NCBI GenBank assembly: GCA_002364975.1
Contig: DEYT01000052.1
Location: 8,482-23,238, forward strand
Origin: Opitutia bacterium UBA3151
Lineage (GTDB): Bacteria > Verrucomicrobiota > Verrucomicrobiia > Opitutales > Seribacteraceae
DNA length: 14,757 nucleotides
Direction of reading: 5' to 3'
Part shown: piece after piece, positions 8,089 to 14,736 of the stretch
Position numbering within the stretch: position 1 is the stretch's first letter
How the letters are laid out: each line of letters starts with the position of its first letter
Notes under the pieces: generated by a model
What the model saw: the letters and a program-made list of their open reading frames with translations, nothing else
Database searches by the model: none
What the model was told of the DNA's origin: nothing
Position numbers and translations under genes: made by a program

Positions 8089-9084
8089 TTAATCTTCGCC
8101 ATTATTCTGTCGAGACGTAAAAGGATTTTCAATCCGTACTTTGCCATTTTTCTTAAAAAGTTTACTGCCATATTTAATCGTTGGGCTCATAGGGATTTCA
8201 TCTCCCATTCCGTAAGATTCCATGAGGAACCATGAAATCGACTTAATCCCCGCATAAAGTGCCAGGGGAGTGGCACCTCCAAGCCTCGGATTGATTTCAA
8301 CCAGCATTGGTTTACTATTTGCCGGGATGATTAACTGCACGAGGCAGTGACCGTACAGCCCATCTATTAACTCCAGTGAGCTTTTGATTTTCTCCTCCAA
8401 AATACGATCTTTGAAAACTTCTGTTTCATGAGATTCGCCATGAACTACAACCTTTCTCCATCGAAGCAGCATTCCATGGCATTTTCCTTCTCGATTAATC
8501 CAAGTTTCCGCACTCAGTTCGGGACCTTCCAGGTAAGGTTGAAAAATGGGTTCATGTAAGGAAGCCCCCCATTCTTTTGCTTGGGCAAGTGAGAGTTCGA
8601 GACCAATTTTCTTGGATCCTGAACCTCTTCTTTCTTTTACCACCAATTCTTGATCACTAATTTCTTCGGGTTCGGTAAAAGTTGGAATGGGTTGAAGAAG
8701 GCATTCTTGAGGCCATGATTTTGAGAATTCGTATTTATCCTGACACCTTTTAAGGGCTTGTTCACTTGAAACCATAACATCAATCCCGATCTTCTTGAGG
8801 GCTTCTTTATTTCTGGCCCAGAGTACTAATTCTCCGTCACGGGAAGGAATGATATGTGAAATCTTGTACTTTTTACAAAAGGTCAACAGATCTTCGGTAT
8901 TCCAACCCTTTGTCTTCGGGGTCTGGCAGAAATGATCGATTTTAACTCTTCCCTTACAAGAAGGATTACTGTCTGCACCAATTACCCTTGCCTTCGGGGA
9001 GAAAAACTTGGCTTGTTTTTGTACGGACTGGAATAATGCAACCTTACTGCTTAAGCTGGTGAATAACAGAACTGGGTCGTTCAT
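8089..9084 (-). CDS. ATP-grasp domain carboxylate-amine ligase, sugar-cluster type
   Basis: ATP-grasp enzymes join a carboxylate to an amine or thiol through an acyl-phosphate. This 331-residue protein resembles the CarB-like ATP-grasp proteins found in polysaccharide and capsule clusters. A Rossmann-like pre-ATP-grasp part (about 1-110) includes VIGADSNPSCKG. The ATP-grasp core includes VVKERRGSGSKKIG (148-161), a nucleotide-hinge segment FQPYLEGPELSAE (181-193) and the metal-binding C-terminal motif LVEINPRLGGATPL (261-274), with E263, N265 and R267 conserved. The substrate cannot be read from the sequence. Its place directly after a sugar aminotransferase and a GNAT suggests that it adds an amide or amino-acid group to an amino sugar (inference). 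The ATG overlaps the GNAT stop (ATGA), and GGAAG sits 7 nt upstream, a convincing ribosome-binding site. Confidence 0.85.
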   Translation of the reverse strand: MNDPVLLFTSLSSKVALFQSVQKQAKFFSPKARVIGADSNPSCKGRVKIDHFCQTPKTKGWNTEDLLTFCKKYKISHIIPSRDGELVLWARNKEALKKIGIDVMVSSEQALKRCQDKYEFSKSWPQECLLQPIPTFTEPEEISDQELVVKERRGSGSKKIGLELSLAQAKEWGASLHEPIFQPYLEGPELSAETWINREGKCHGMLLRWRKVVVHGESHETEVFKDRILEEKIKSSLELIDGLYGHCLVQLIIPANSKPMLVEINPRLGGATPLALYAGIKSISWFLMESYGMGDEIPMSPTIKYGSKLFKKNGKVRIENPFTSRQNNGED

Positions 9085-9677
9085 TTACAATCTTCCAAAG
9101 AGTCTAAATATTCCGAGCGTAAACAGGAACCAAGGATAGCATCTGCCCACTTTCCATCTATCAAAGTATGATCTCTGAGTATACCATCTCGATTAAAACC
9201 ACATTCTTCAATTGCCTGAACATGGTGCGAGCGGTGGGAATAAGATTCGGTCGTGATTTTGTTAAGTTCAAACTCGATAAAGGCAACGGACTTGATCAAA
9301 CCTAGGAATATTTTCAATTCCATAAGGTACTGTCTGATATTTTTTGTACGAGTGGTTTCAAGCAGGAATGACACTTCTGCTCTTTTATCATGCCAGTTAA
9401 TATGTACCAGCCCGCCATATCCAATCAATTTTTTTTGGTAAGTAAATCGCAAGAGAATGAAATCAGGGTGAGTTTTTGGGAATTCCCTTTTGACTACATT
9501 TTCAAAATATTCATTCTGACTTTCCTCCGTGAGGGGATATTTTTGACGTAATGCATCCAGTTGTTCGTTTCTCCAATGCATCACTGGCATGGCGTCGGAC
9601 ATCTCGATCGTACTAATGCTGTATCCACCGTGTGTGAAAGATTTGTCTGAAAGAATCGAAAACCCTCTTACCTCCAT
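9081..9677 (-). CDS. GNAT family N-acetyltransferase, PseH-like
   Basis: A 198-residue GNAT fold protein, likely to acetylate a free amino group on a nucleotide-linked sugar using acetyl-CoA. It carries patterns familiar from acetyltransferases of amino-sugar clusters: MHWRNEQLDALRQKYPLT (33-50), then YFENVV, then GYGGLVHINW (86-95), RAEVSFLLE (99-107), and near the end NKITTESYSHRSHHVQAIEECGF (139-161), where the acetyl-CoA-binding and product loop should lie. In the pseudaminic-acid pathway PseH follows PseC and acetylates the amine that PseC makes. The gene order here, aminotransferase then GNAT 5 nt later, matches that chemistry. It also overlaps the ATP-grasp gene by 4 nt. The ATG at 9677 lies just after the upstream stop, with only a weak purine-rich stretch before it. 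The exact sugar substrate is unproven. Confidence 0.85.
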   Translation of the reverse strand: MEVRGFSILSDKSFTHGGYSISTIEMSDAMPVMHWRNEQLDALRQKYPLTEESQNEYFENVVKREFPKTHPDFILLRFTYQKKLIGYGGLVHINWHDKRAEVSFLLETTRTKNIRQYLMELKIFLGLIKSVAFIEFELNKITTESYSHRSHHVQAIEECGFNRDGILRDHTLIDGKWADAILGSCLRSEYLDSLEDCK

Positions 9678-9682
9678 CGGTC

Positions 9683-10840
9683 TTAATTTCCCTTCTCTAT
9701 GAAATTTCTCATCTCAGTAATGATTCTTTCTTGTTCTTCTTCCCTGAGATCTGGGAAAATAGGAATACTTAAGCATCCCTCAAAGTATTGCTCTGCACCA
9801 GGAAGTTGGATTTTTCCATTCTCCTTTTCGTAATAAGGGTGCTTATATAATGGGACATAATGAACCTGAGTTAGAATTCCTCTATTTTTAAGAAACTTGT
9901 GTGCTTCATCCCGTACCCCTTTTTTATGGAATCGTATGATATAAAGATGCCAGGAATGTCCAACTTTGTAGATCGGTCGAGCGAATGATTCCTGAAACTC
10001 AGTTTCCTGAAAAACATCATCGTATCTCTGGGCAATTTTCCTTCGCATTGAAATCATTTGATCGACTCTTTTGAGTTGACTGATTCCCAAGGCTGCCTGC
10101 ATATCGGTCATCCGATAATTCCAACCAAGTTCAACTTGTTCATAGTACCAGGGGGTGGCGTGGCCATCGCCATGAGGCCTGTGAATTCCGTGGGATCTCA
10201 TTCTCTTGGCTATGCTATTTAATTCGGGAGAATTCGTCAGGATAGCACCCCCTTCTCCGCAGCAAATATGTTTAACTGGATGAAAGCTTAAGCAGGATGC
10301 ATCCACCCGTTCGCAATCACCCGATCTATCTGTTTTTTCATTGGTAGCTCCGAAGGAATGGGATGCATCTTCAATCAAATGAAACCCATATTTATTTGAG
10401 ATTTCTCCACACCTTTGAAGAGGAGCAACCATACCTGCAAATGAGACCGGAGTGATAAATCCTTTTTGATTGTGCTTAGTATGGTTAAGTTTGGAAAGAA
10501 TTTCCTCCAGGTGTTCTAAGGAAAGAAGCCCGGTTTCTGGGTCTATATCACAAAAAATAACCTTCGAACCAAGATATTTAAAAGCATTTGCGGTGGCCGA
10601 GAAAGTGATCGCCGGTACAATTGCAACACTGGAAGGTTCAGCTCCCAATCCAGCATAAGCTAAGTGGAGTGCTGAACTTCCGCTCGAACAGCAAACTGCA
10701 TAGTCCGAACCAAAATAGTCTGCCAATGCAAATTCAAATTCTTCAATCTTAGGACCTTGAGTTAAGAAATTTGAACGAAGAACTTGATTGACTGCATTAA
10801 TGTCATCTTTGGAGACGGACTGCTTTGAATACGGAATCAT
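9683..10840 (-). CDS. pseC: PseC-like PLP-dependent sugar aminotransferase (DegT/DnrJ/EryC1 family)
   Basis: PseC transfers an amino group from glutamate to the C4 keto group of a UDP-linked 6-deoxy sugar, the second step in making pseudaminic acid. The 385-residue protein matches the family from its first residues (MIPYSKQSVS, then SNFLTQGPKIEEFE). PLP-site features: SSGSSALHL (52-60), the phosphate/ring-binding IEDASHSFGA (156-165), and the catalytic Lys190 in SFHPVKHICCGEGGA (185-199), a form typical of PseC. NYRMTDMQAALG (241-252) follows. I start it at the ATG at 10840. The open frame could extend one codon to a TTG at 10843, but the ATG matches relatives. No ribosome-binding site is visible. 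It is the first gene of the minus-strand operon, and its promoter should lie in the 100-bp divergent gap. The exact substrate may be another UDP-4-keto sugar. Confidence 0.88.
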   Translation of the reverse strand: MIPYSKQSVSKDDINAVNQVLRSNFLTQGPKIEEFEFALADYFGSDYAVCCSSGSSALHLAYAGLGAEPSSVAIVPAITFSATANAFKYLGSKVIFCDIDPETGLLSLEHLEEILSKLNHTKHNQKGFITPVSFAGMVAPLQRCGEISNKYGFHLIEDASHSFGATNEKTDRSGDCERVDASCLSFHPVKHICCGEGGAILTNSPELNSIAKRMRSHGIHRPHGDGHATPWYYEQVELGWNYRMTDMQAALGISQLKRVDQMISMRRKIAQRYDDVFQETEFQESFARPIYKVGHSWHLYIIRFHKKGVRDEAHKFLKNRGILTQVHYVPLYKHPYYEKENGKIQLPGAEQYFEGCLSIPIFPDLREEEQERIITEMRNFIEKGN

Positions 10841-10848
10841 CAATTGTG

Positions 10849-10876
10849 CTTAAATTAAGTACTATAATCATTTCAA
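10849..10876 (-). promoter_or_regulatory. Candidate sigma70-type promoter for the pseC-to-radC operon
   Basis: Read on the minus strand, TTGAAA (10876-10871; 4 of 6 to consensus) is followed after 16 nt by TTTAAG (10854-10849; 4 of 6). Only 8 nt separate this -10 box from the ATG at 10840. If correct, the transcript would have almost no leader, which fits the lack of a ribosome-binding site. The match is modest and could be chance in AT-rich DNA. Confidence 0.25.
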
Positions 10877-10904
10877 GATCAGCCCACGGGTGCAATCGAA
10901 TATC

Positions 10905-10933
10905 TTGCTCTTCCCTTTTGAATTCTCTATCAT
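10905..10933 (+). promoter_or_regulatory. Candidate sigma70-type promoter for the cytidylyltransferase gene
   Basis: TTGCTC (10905-10910; 3 of 6) is followed after exactly 17 nt by TATCAT (10928-10933; 5 of 6). The -10 box ends 7 nt before the TTG start codon at 10941, so the transcript would begin at or next to the start codon. This is the best-spaced promoter candidate in the window, though it rests on consensus matching only. Confidence 0.35.
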
Positions 10934-10940
10934 GTAAGTT

Positions 10941-11489
10941 TTGAAAATAGTAGCATCAGTAATTGCCCGTTTGGGAAGCAAGCGATTGGCATATAAAAAT
11001 TTGCTTCCTTATCAGGGAGTGCCTCTGGTACTTCGGGCAGTAAGAAAGCTTAAGCAGTCTGAAATGTTTGATGAAATTGTGCTTTCTACGGAAAGTGAAT
11101 TGATTGCCCGTACTTGCATCCATGAAGAGATCAGGATTTTAAGAAGGCCAAGGGAACTTTCTGGAGACGAAGTTGGCTCCATTCCGGTGTTTCAGCATAT
11201 CGTTGAGCATGTTCCTTGTGATATCCATCTTAATTATAATTGTAATTTCCCTGAATGCGATGAGAGCGTCTTTGAGCAAGCCCTAACGATATGCCAAGAG
11301 GAAGGGGAATCGCTTTCCGTACCCTATGCCGTATGGGCTCAAACTAGAAAATGCCTAGATTCATACAGGGATCCGAAGCGAATTACGGCAATTCAATTTA
11401 AAACAGATCAAGTATTCGATCTAGATATTCATACTGTAGAAGATCTTATTACCACCCATCGATCTCATCAGGTAAAACTTGCATTTTAA
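10941..11489 (+). CDS. Short CMP-sugar cytidylyltransferase-like protein
   Basis: Enzymes of this family (NeuA, PseF, KdsB) activate nonulosonic sugars by transfer from CTP. The N-terminal nucleotide-binding pattern ARLGSKRLAYKN (9-20) matches the family ARGGSKRLPGKN. VLSTESELIA (47-56) and the closing VFDLDIHTVEDL (158-169) also fit the fold. At 182 residues it is shorter than the usual 230 or so. Where NeuA-type enzymes have a conserved LQPTSP segment, this one reads LNYNCNFPE. Both ends of the fold are present, so it looks like a compact, divergent form and not a truncated one. The start is TTG at 10941; an in-frame stop lies at 10935-10937, so no earlier start exists, and no ribosome-binding site is seen. 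It is divergent from the pseC-like gene and probably serves the same sugar. It could instead use another sugar or nucleotide. Confidence 0.8.
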   Translation: MKIVASVIARLGSKRLAYKNLLPYQGVPLVLRAVRKLKQSEMFDEIVLSTESELIARTCIHEEIRILRRPRELSGDEVGSIPVFQHIVEHVPCDIHLNYNCNFPECDESVFEQALTICQEEGESLSVPYAVWAQTRKCLDSYRDPKRITAIQFKTDQVFDLDIHTVEDLITTHRSHQVKLAF

Positions 11490-11556
11490 AATAAAATAAA
11501 TTTATGGCTAAAGTTTTCACTTTTTTCATCGATTATATGGTTGTACATTCAAAATC

Positions 11557-12120
11557 ATGATCATTTTTCAGTATTTCAACCGCTTACGATATTATACATG
11601 CCTTGCAGTATGTTCTTTGCTTAGCCCTTTTGTTTCAGGTCTCGAACTCAAGAAGTTTGATTCCCCCCCGCAGGAACGTGAAAAGTACCTCGCTTTCAAA
11701 CCTCCGGTTGCTCTCAGATACGCACCCGTTCCGCTTGAGCCAGACAGGCTGAACTTAATTCGTCTTGACCTCTCGATCACCCAAACCTCTACTCCACCCA
11801 ATGAGGATTCGAATCAAACAAATGAGCCAGATTTTCCGGTGGTTACTTACTCAACGGATAAAGATATTTTGAAAAATTCGATGCCTTCGATGTTACCTCA
11901 ATCCCCGCCCCCTAATTCATTACCCCTCGCAGATCCATTTGAAGGTGTATCTGAAATGGATGTGGGTTCAACCGACGAATTGTTGAATGTCTTTGATGAA
12001 TTGAGAGTTGATTCAAGATCAGTACGAATGAATAATATACCATTTATCCCACCATACACCGTTGCCCCCGATAATCTCAAGGTTGGTTCCAACGCGACAT
12101 ACAGGAGAGTTCAACGATGA
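11557..12120 (+). CDS. Secreted proline-rich hypothetical protein
   Basis: I do not recognise this 187-residue protein. It has a probable signal peptide: basic RLR (9-11), a hydrophobic run, and a cleavage site VSG|LE after residue 28. The cysteine at 19 sits in LAVC, which is not a proper lipobox, so it is probably not a lipoprotein. The mature part is low in regular structure and rich in proline, serine and acidic residues (PSMLPQSPPPNSLPLADPFE near 110-129). It ends with a basic tail, TYRRVQR. It looks like a disordered periplasmic or envelope linker protein. Its stop overlaps the ATG of the next gene (ATGA), so the two are probably made together and may interact. The start ATG has no ribosome-binding site. 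A preceding 67-bp gap (11490-11556) is AT-rich, with no clear terminator. Confidence 0.75.
   Translation: MIIFQYFNRLRYYTCLAVCSLLSPFVSGLELKKFDSPPQEREKYLAFKPPVALRYAPVPLEPDRLNLIRLDLSITQTSTPPNEDSNQTNEPDFPVVTYSTDKDILKNSMPSMLPQSPPPNSLPLADPFEGVSEMDVGSTDELLNVFDELRVDSRSVRMNNIPFIPPYTVAPDNLKVGSNATYRRVQR
12103..12109 (+). promoter_or_regulatory. Ribosome binding site of the TPR gene
   Basis: AGGAGAG lies inside the end of the upstream gene, about 9 nt before the ATG at 12117. It is one of the few strong Shine-Dalgarno sequences in the window. It shows that this organism can use such sites for internal genes, although the first genes of its transcription units seem to lack them. Confidence 0.7.
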
Positions 12121-14240
12121 CCTTTCGATTAATTCTTAGCCTTTCCTTTATATTCACTTTTTTTGCACGGGCTCAAAATGAAGAGACTCCTCAACTCAAG
12201 TCAATTAATGAAGTGCTCCAAGGAATTGATTCCTTGCTCAACGATATGGATAAGAAGGAGGGGAATAATCAGGCTTTTCCAATGGATTCTTTTGAGCCAA
12301 GTGGGTCAGATATGCTTTCTCCTACCAATCAAATCGATCGCTCTTTTAGGGTTGGGAATGAATTAATGCCAGGAAACCTCCTTAACAATGATAGCCAAGC
12401 AAGTCCTCCAGCACTAGATCCTGTCAATGAGGATGACCTTGGTGATATCCCGCTAATAGATTCTAATTCATTTTCACCCTTGATTCCTGATGCACTCGCT
12501 GATCCTTCAGCCCCTCCAATGAATTCTGTGGAAAGTTTACCGAAGGTTGATTATACAAGTGCAACCCTAGAAGATTTACTACGTGAGGTCGATTTGTTGG
12601 AAATGCCAGAATTTCAAATGCCACTTCGTGCTCCCATAGAATCTCCAGTTTCCCCAATACAAGCCATCTCGAGTGAGAGACCCAGGGAAGTTATTGATCA
12701 AGGCGATTTTGTTAATACTCCGATACTGTCCACGCCTGCCCCTACTGTCGAAATCCCTGACATGGAAATCGACCCATATGTTGTCTTGGGTGACCAAATC
12801 GATGAAGAATTAAAGGAAAAGATTCGGGAAGCAATCATGCAGACACGCATGGCATCGGGTGGATCCGGCAATCCTTATGTGACCAGATCCGTGCATCGGG
12901 CAACCACCTATTGTAACAGAGTTTTAGGGCGCCTCAATGCCCCTCATCACAAGAGATATCGCAGAGACATATTACTTTCTTTGTTATCCATGCACGAAAA
13001 GAATCAACAATGGGTGGATGCAGCAAAATCATATGAGCGTTTTCTAGAGGAATTTGCTTCCGATGATTCCTATCCTTTTGAGGAGCATGAAGATGCACCT
13101 GGGATCCCAGACTTGTATGCCCAGGTAGGTGGTTCCATGGATAAGTGGATTGAAAGTAAGAAGAGGGGTGCACCCTCAATTCCTGAAACTCATATAAGAC
13201 TCGGTAAGGTTTACCGGAACTTGGGAGCATACCGGATGGCTTTAAACAAGTTCTACGATTCTATCAATGCGACTCTGACTCTGCCCAAAAGCGATGCCTT
13301 TGTGTTGGCCGAACGAAAAAAGGGTAGAAGTTTAGAGAGAAGAAGAGATGCCGAGTCTAATCGTGCCATGTATGAAATTGCTGAGACTTTCATGGATTCT
13401 GAGGATTATGACAATGCTATTAAGTTTTTTGATCGCCTTCGCAGGCTCGAAGACTTGGAGGATACCGATCGTGCGGTGGTCCGATTTAAGCAGGGTCTTG
13501 CTCATTATCGAAGAGCCAGTGAAAATCTTAGAAAGCAGGAAAGTTTAAATCGATTATCGCCCGAGGAGAAAATGGAAAAGGAGCTTGATTATGACCGTAC
13601 ACCCCGAGCTGATTTTGCAAAAGTAAAAGAAACTTTAAAGGGATACGGTACTTTATTTCCACAGAGTCCCTATGTTCCCGAATCTCATTATTTACTCGCT
13701 CTGACTTATGAGCAATTAAACCAAGATGAAGAATCCATTTCCGAATTATTATTGCTTTTAAAGGAGGCTGATTTTAATCCCGACTTAATTGCCGACCTTG
13801 AGACTGGAAATTCTATGAGGGATCGTGACTTGCTAACCATTAACAAAATGAAAGCTATTTGGGCCTTTTGGAAGAAAAAGACGGGAAATTATTTGGCCAA
13901 CAAATTCTTTGAAGAATCCGAGTTTTTCAATGCATATCGAATCTATTCAGCACTCCGTGACATTGATCAGTCTCCTTCTTGGCAAATCCCAGTTTTATAT
14001 CAGATTGCACTTTGCCAGGAAAAGCTTGGGAATTATGTCCAAGCCATGGAGTCCTACTCTGAAATTGAGGAATTTGTAAATTCAGAAGGTGCCCGTCAAG
14101 GACTTGCGGATAGCAAATACCTAGAATTTGTATTTGGCATGGCAAAATGGCGACGCGAGCAACTGGAAGACACCCGTGCAATCAGGCAGGCCGTTAATCG
14201 TTACGGAATTTACACCCTTCCCTCGACTCAAGCTAATTAG
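12117..14240 (+). CDS. Secreted TPR-repeat protein with long disordered N-terminal region
   Basis: This 707-residue protein begins with a clear signal peptide (LILSLSFIFTFF, cleavage ARA|Q after residue 19). Next come about 200 residues of low-complexity, acidic, proline-rich sequence (about 20-220). After that an all-helical part with tetratricopeptide-like repeats runs to the end. TPR-type units include NQQWVDAAKSYERFLEEF, LGAYRMALNKFYDSI, SEDYDNAIKFFDRLRRLED, YVPESHYLLALTYEQLNQDEESI and LGNYVQAMESYSEIEEF. TPRs are protein-binding scaffolds, and secreted ones such as BamD/YfiO-like proteins often work in the outer membrane or cell wall, but no BamD lipobox is present. The disordered part resembles the upstream proline-rich protein in style. 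The gene overlaps its upstream neighbour by 4 nt and has a good ribosome-binding site. The partner and role are unknown. Confidence 0.85.
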   Translation: MTFRLILSLSFIFTFFARAQNEETPQLKSINEVLQGIDSLLNDMDKKEGNNQAFPMDSFEPSGSDMLSPTNQIDRSFRVGNELMPGNLLNNDSQASPPALDPVNEDDLGDIPLIDSNSFSPLIPDALADPSAPPMNSVESLPKVDYTSATLEDLLREVDLLEMPEFQMPLRAPIESPVSPIQAISSERPREVIDQGDFVNTPILSTPAPTVEIPDMEIDPYVVLGDQIDEELKEKIREAIMQTRMASGGSGNPYVTRSVHRATTYCNRVLGRLNAPHHKRYRRDILLSLLSMHEKNQQWVDAAKSYERFLEEFASDDSYPFEEHEDAPGIPDLYAQVGGSMDKWIESKKRGAPSIPETHIRLGKVYRNLGAYRMALNKFYDSINATLTLPKSDAFVLAERKKGRSLERRRDAESNRAMYEIAETFMDSEDYDNAIKFFDRLRRLEDLEDTDRAVVRFKQGLAHYRRASENLRKQESLNRLSPEEKMEKELDYDRTPRADFAKVKETLKGYGTLFPQSPYVPESHYLLALTYEQLNQDEESISELLLLLKEADFNPDLIADLETGNSMRDRDLLTINKMKAIWAFWKKKTGNYLANKFFEESEFFNAYRIYSALRDIDQSPSWQIPVLYQIALCQEKLGNYVQAMESYSEIEEFVNSEGARQGLADSKYLEFVFGMAKWRREQLEDTRAIRQAVNRYGIYTLPSTQAN

Positions 14241-14245
14241 AGTTT

Positions 14246-14274
14246 TTGGACTGCAAAGATTCGTTCCTTAAGAT
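14246..14274 (+). promoter_or_regulatory. Weak candidate promoter for the FlgN-like gene
   Basis: TTGGAC (14246-14251) is followed after 17 nt by TAAGAT (14269-14274), 12 nt before the ATG at 14287. It matches the sigma70 consensus only 3 of 6 and 4 of 6. No sigma54 or sigma28 flagellar promoter pattern is visible in this 46-bp gap. The gene may equally be read from upstream. Confidence 0.2.
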
Positions 14275-14286
14275 AAAGAATAATCC

Positions 14287-14721
14287 ATGGAGCCGAGAGA
14301 AGTTGTCGTTAGCCACTTGGAACTTTGCGGTCGTGTACACGATCTCCTCTTAGAGGAAAACACATGGTTGAAGACGGAAAAATCGCCCCCGTCTGCAGAG
14401 TTTCTTGCCCGAAAGCAAGAGGTCCTGCCTCAATTGGAAGAATCTCTGGCAAACTTGAGGAAATTAAAACCAGAGTATTTTTCACCTTTTGATGATTCGA
14501 AGAAGCTGGTTGGTCAATCTCACTCCAAGCTACTACAAATTTTCTACTTGGATCGAGAAAATGAAGAACTTTTGGTCAAGTTAACCCAACCGGATGACCG
14601 CCAATCCTTTAATCGATTCACAACTTCTCCGGAAGAAATTTCTGAAATCCATGAATCCCTACCTGGAGATGATGGGGAAGATAAGCGGGATCGGGCAGCA
14701 CCCGAGGGAGAACCTGAATAG
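14287..14721 (+). CDS. Small helical protein, possibly FlgN-like flagellar chaperone
   Basis: This 144-residue cytoplasmic protein has no signal peptide. It is predicted by eye to be mostly helical up to about residue 108: LEEN, LLARKQEVLPQLEESLANLRKL, LLQIFYLDRENEELLVKL. That pattern, a helix ending in an RENEELL-type stretch, recalls FlgN, which keeps the hook-filament proteins FlgK and FlgL soluble before export. FlgN proteins are about 140 residues long, so the size agrees. The last 25 or so residues are acidic and disordered (PGDDGEDKRDRAAPEGEPE). No certain flagellar gene is present in the window to confirm the idea, and a generic coiled-coil protein is equally possible. The ATG has no convincing ribosome-binding site. 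A further gene begins 15 nt after its stop, suggesting an operon that continues to the right. Confidence 0.6.
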   Translation: MEPREVVVSHLELCGRVHDLLLEENTWLKTEKSPPSAEFLARKQEVLPQLEESLANLRKLKPEYFSPFDDSKKLVGQSHSKLLQIFYLDRENEELLVKLTQPDDRQSFNRFTTSPEEISEIHESLPGDDGEDKRDRAAPEGEPE

Positions 14722-14736
14722 TTTCTAGCAAGAAGT

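Larger units (their letters stand above)
10841..10940. promoter_or_regulatory. Divergent intergenic region between pseC-like and cytidylyltransferase genes
   Basis: This 100-bp gap separates two gene groups read in opposite directions and should contain both promoters. It holds one candidate promoter on each strand (listed separately) and a near-perfect 11-bp inverted repeat CTTAA-A-TTAAG at 10849-10859, which could be an operator. The repeat overlaps the candidate minus-strand -10 box. Shared control of the sugar aminotransferase operon and the cytidylyltransferase would make sense, but nothing here proves it. Confidence 0.55.

Noticed and set aside
10841..10843. TTG codon giving one extra residue at the pseC-like start
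   Set aside because: The ATG directly after it matches the usual MIPYS start of the family.
11490..11556. Possible terminator after the cytidylyltransferase gene
   Set aside because: AAAG-TTTTCA-CTTT followed by T residues gives only a 4-bp A/T-rich stem. The gap is simply AT-rich.
14233..14240. Palindrome CTAATTAG at the end of the TPR gene
   Set aside because: An 8-bp AT-rich palindrome that includes the stop codon is expected by chance, and it lacks a stem-loop long enough for a terminator.
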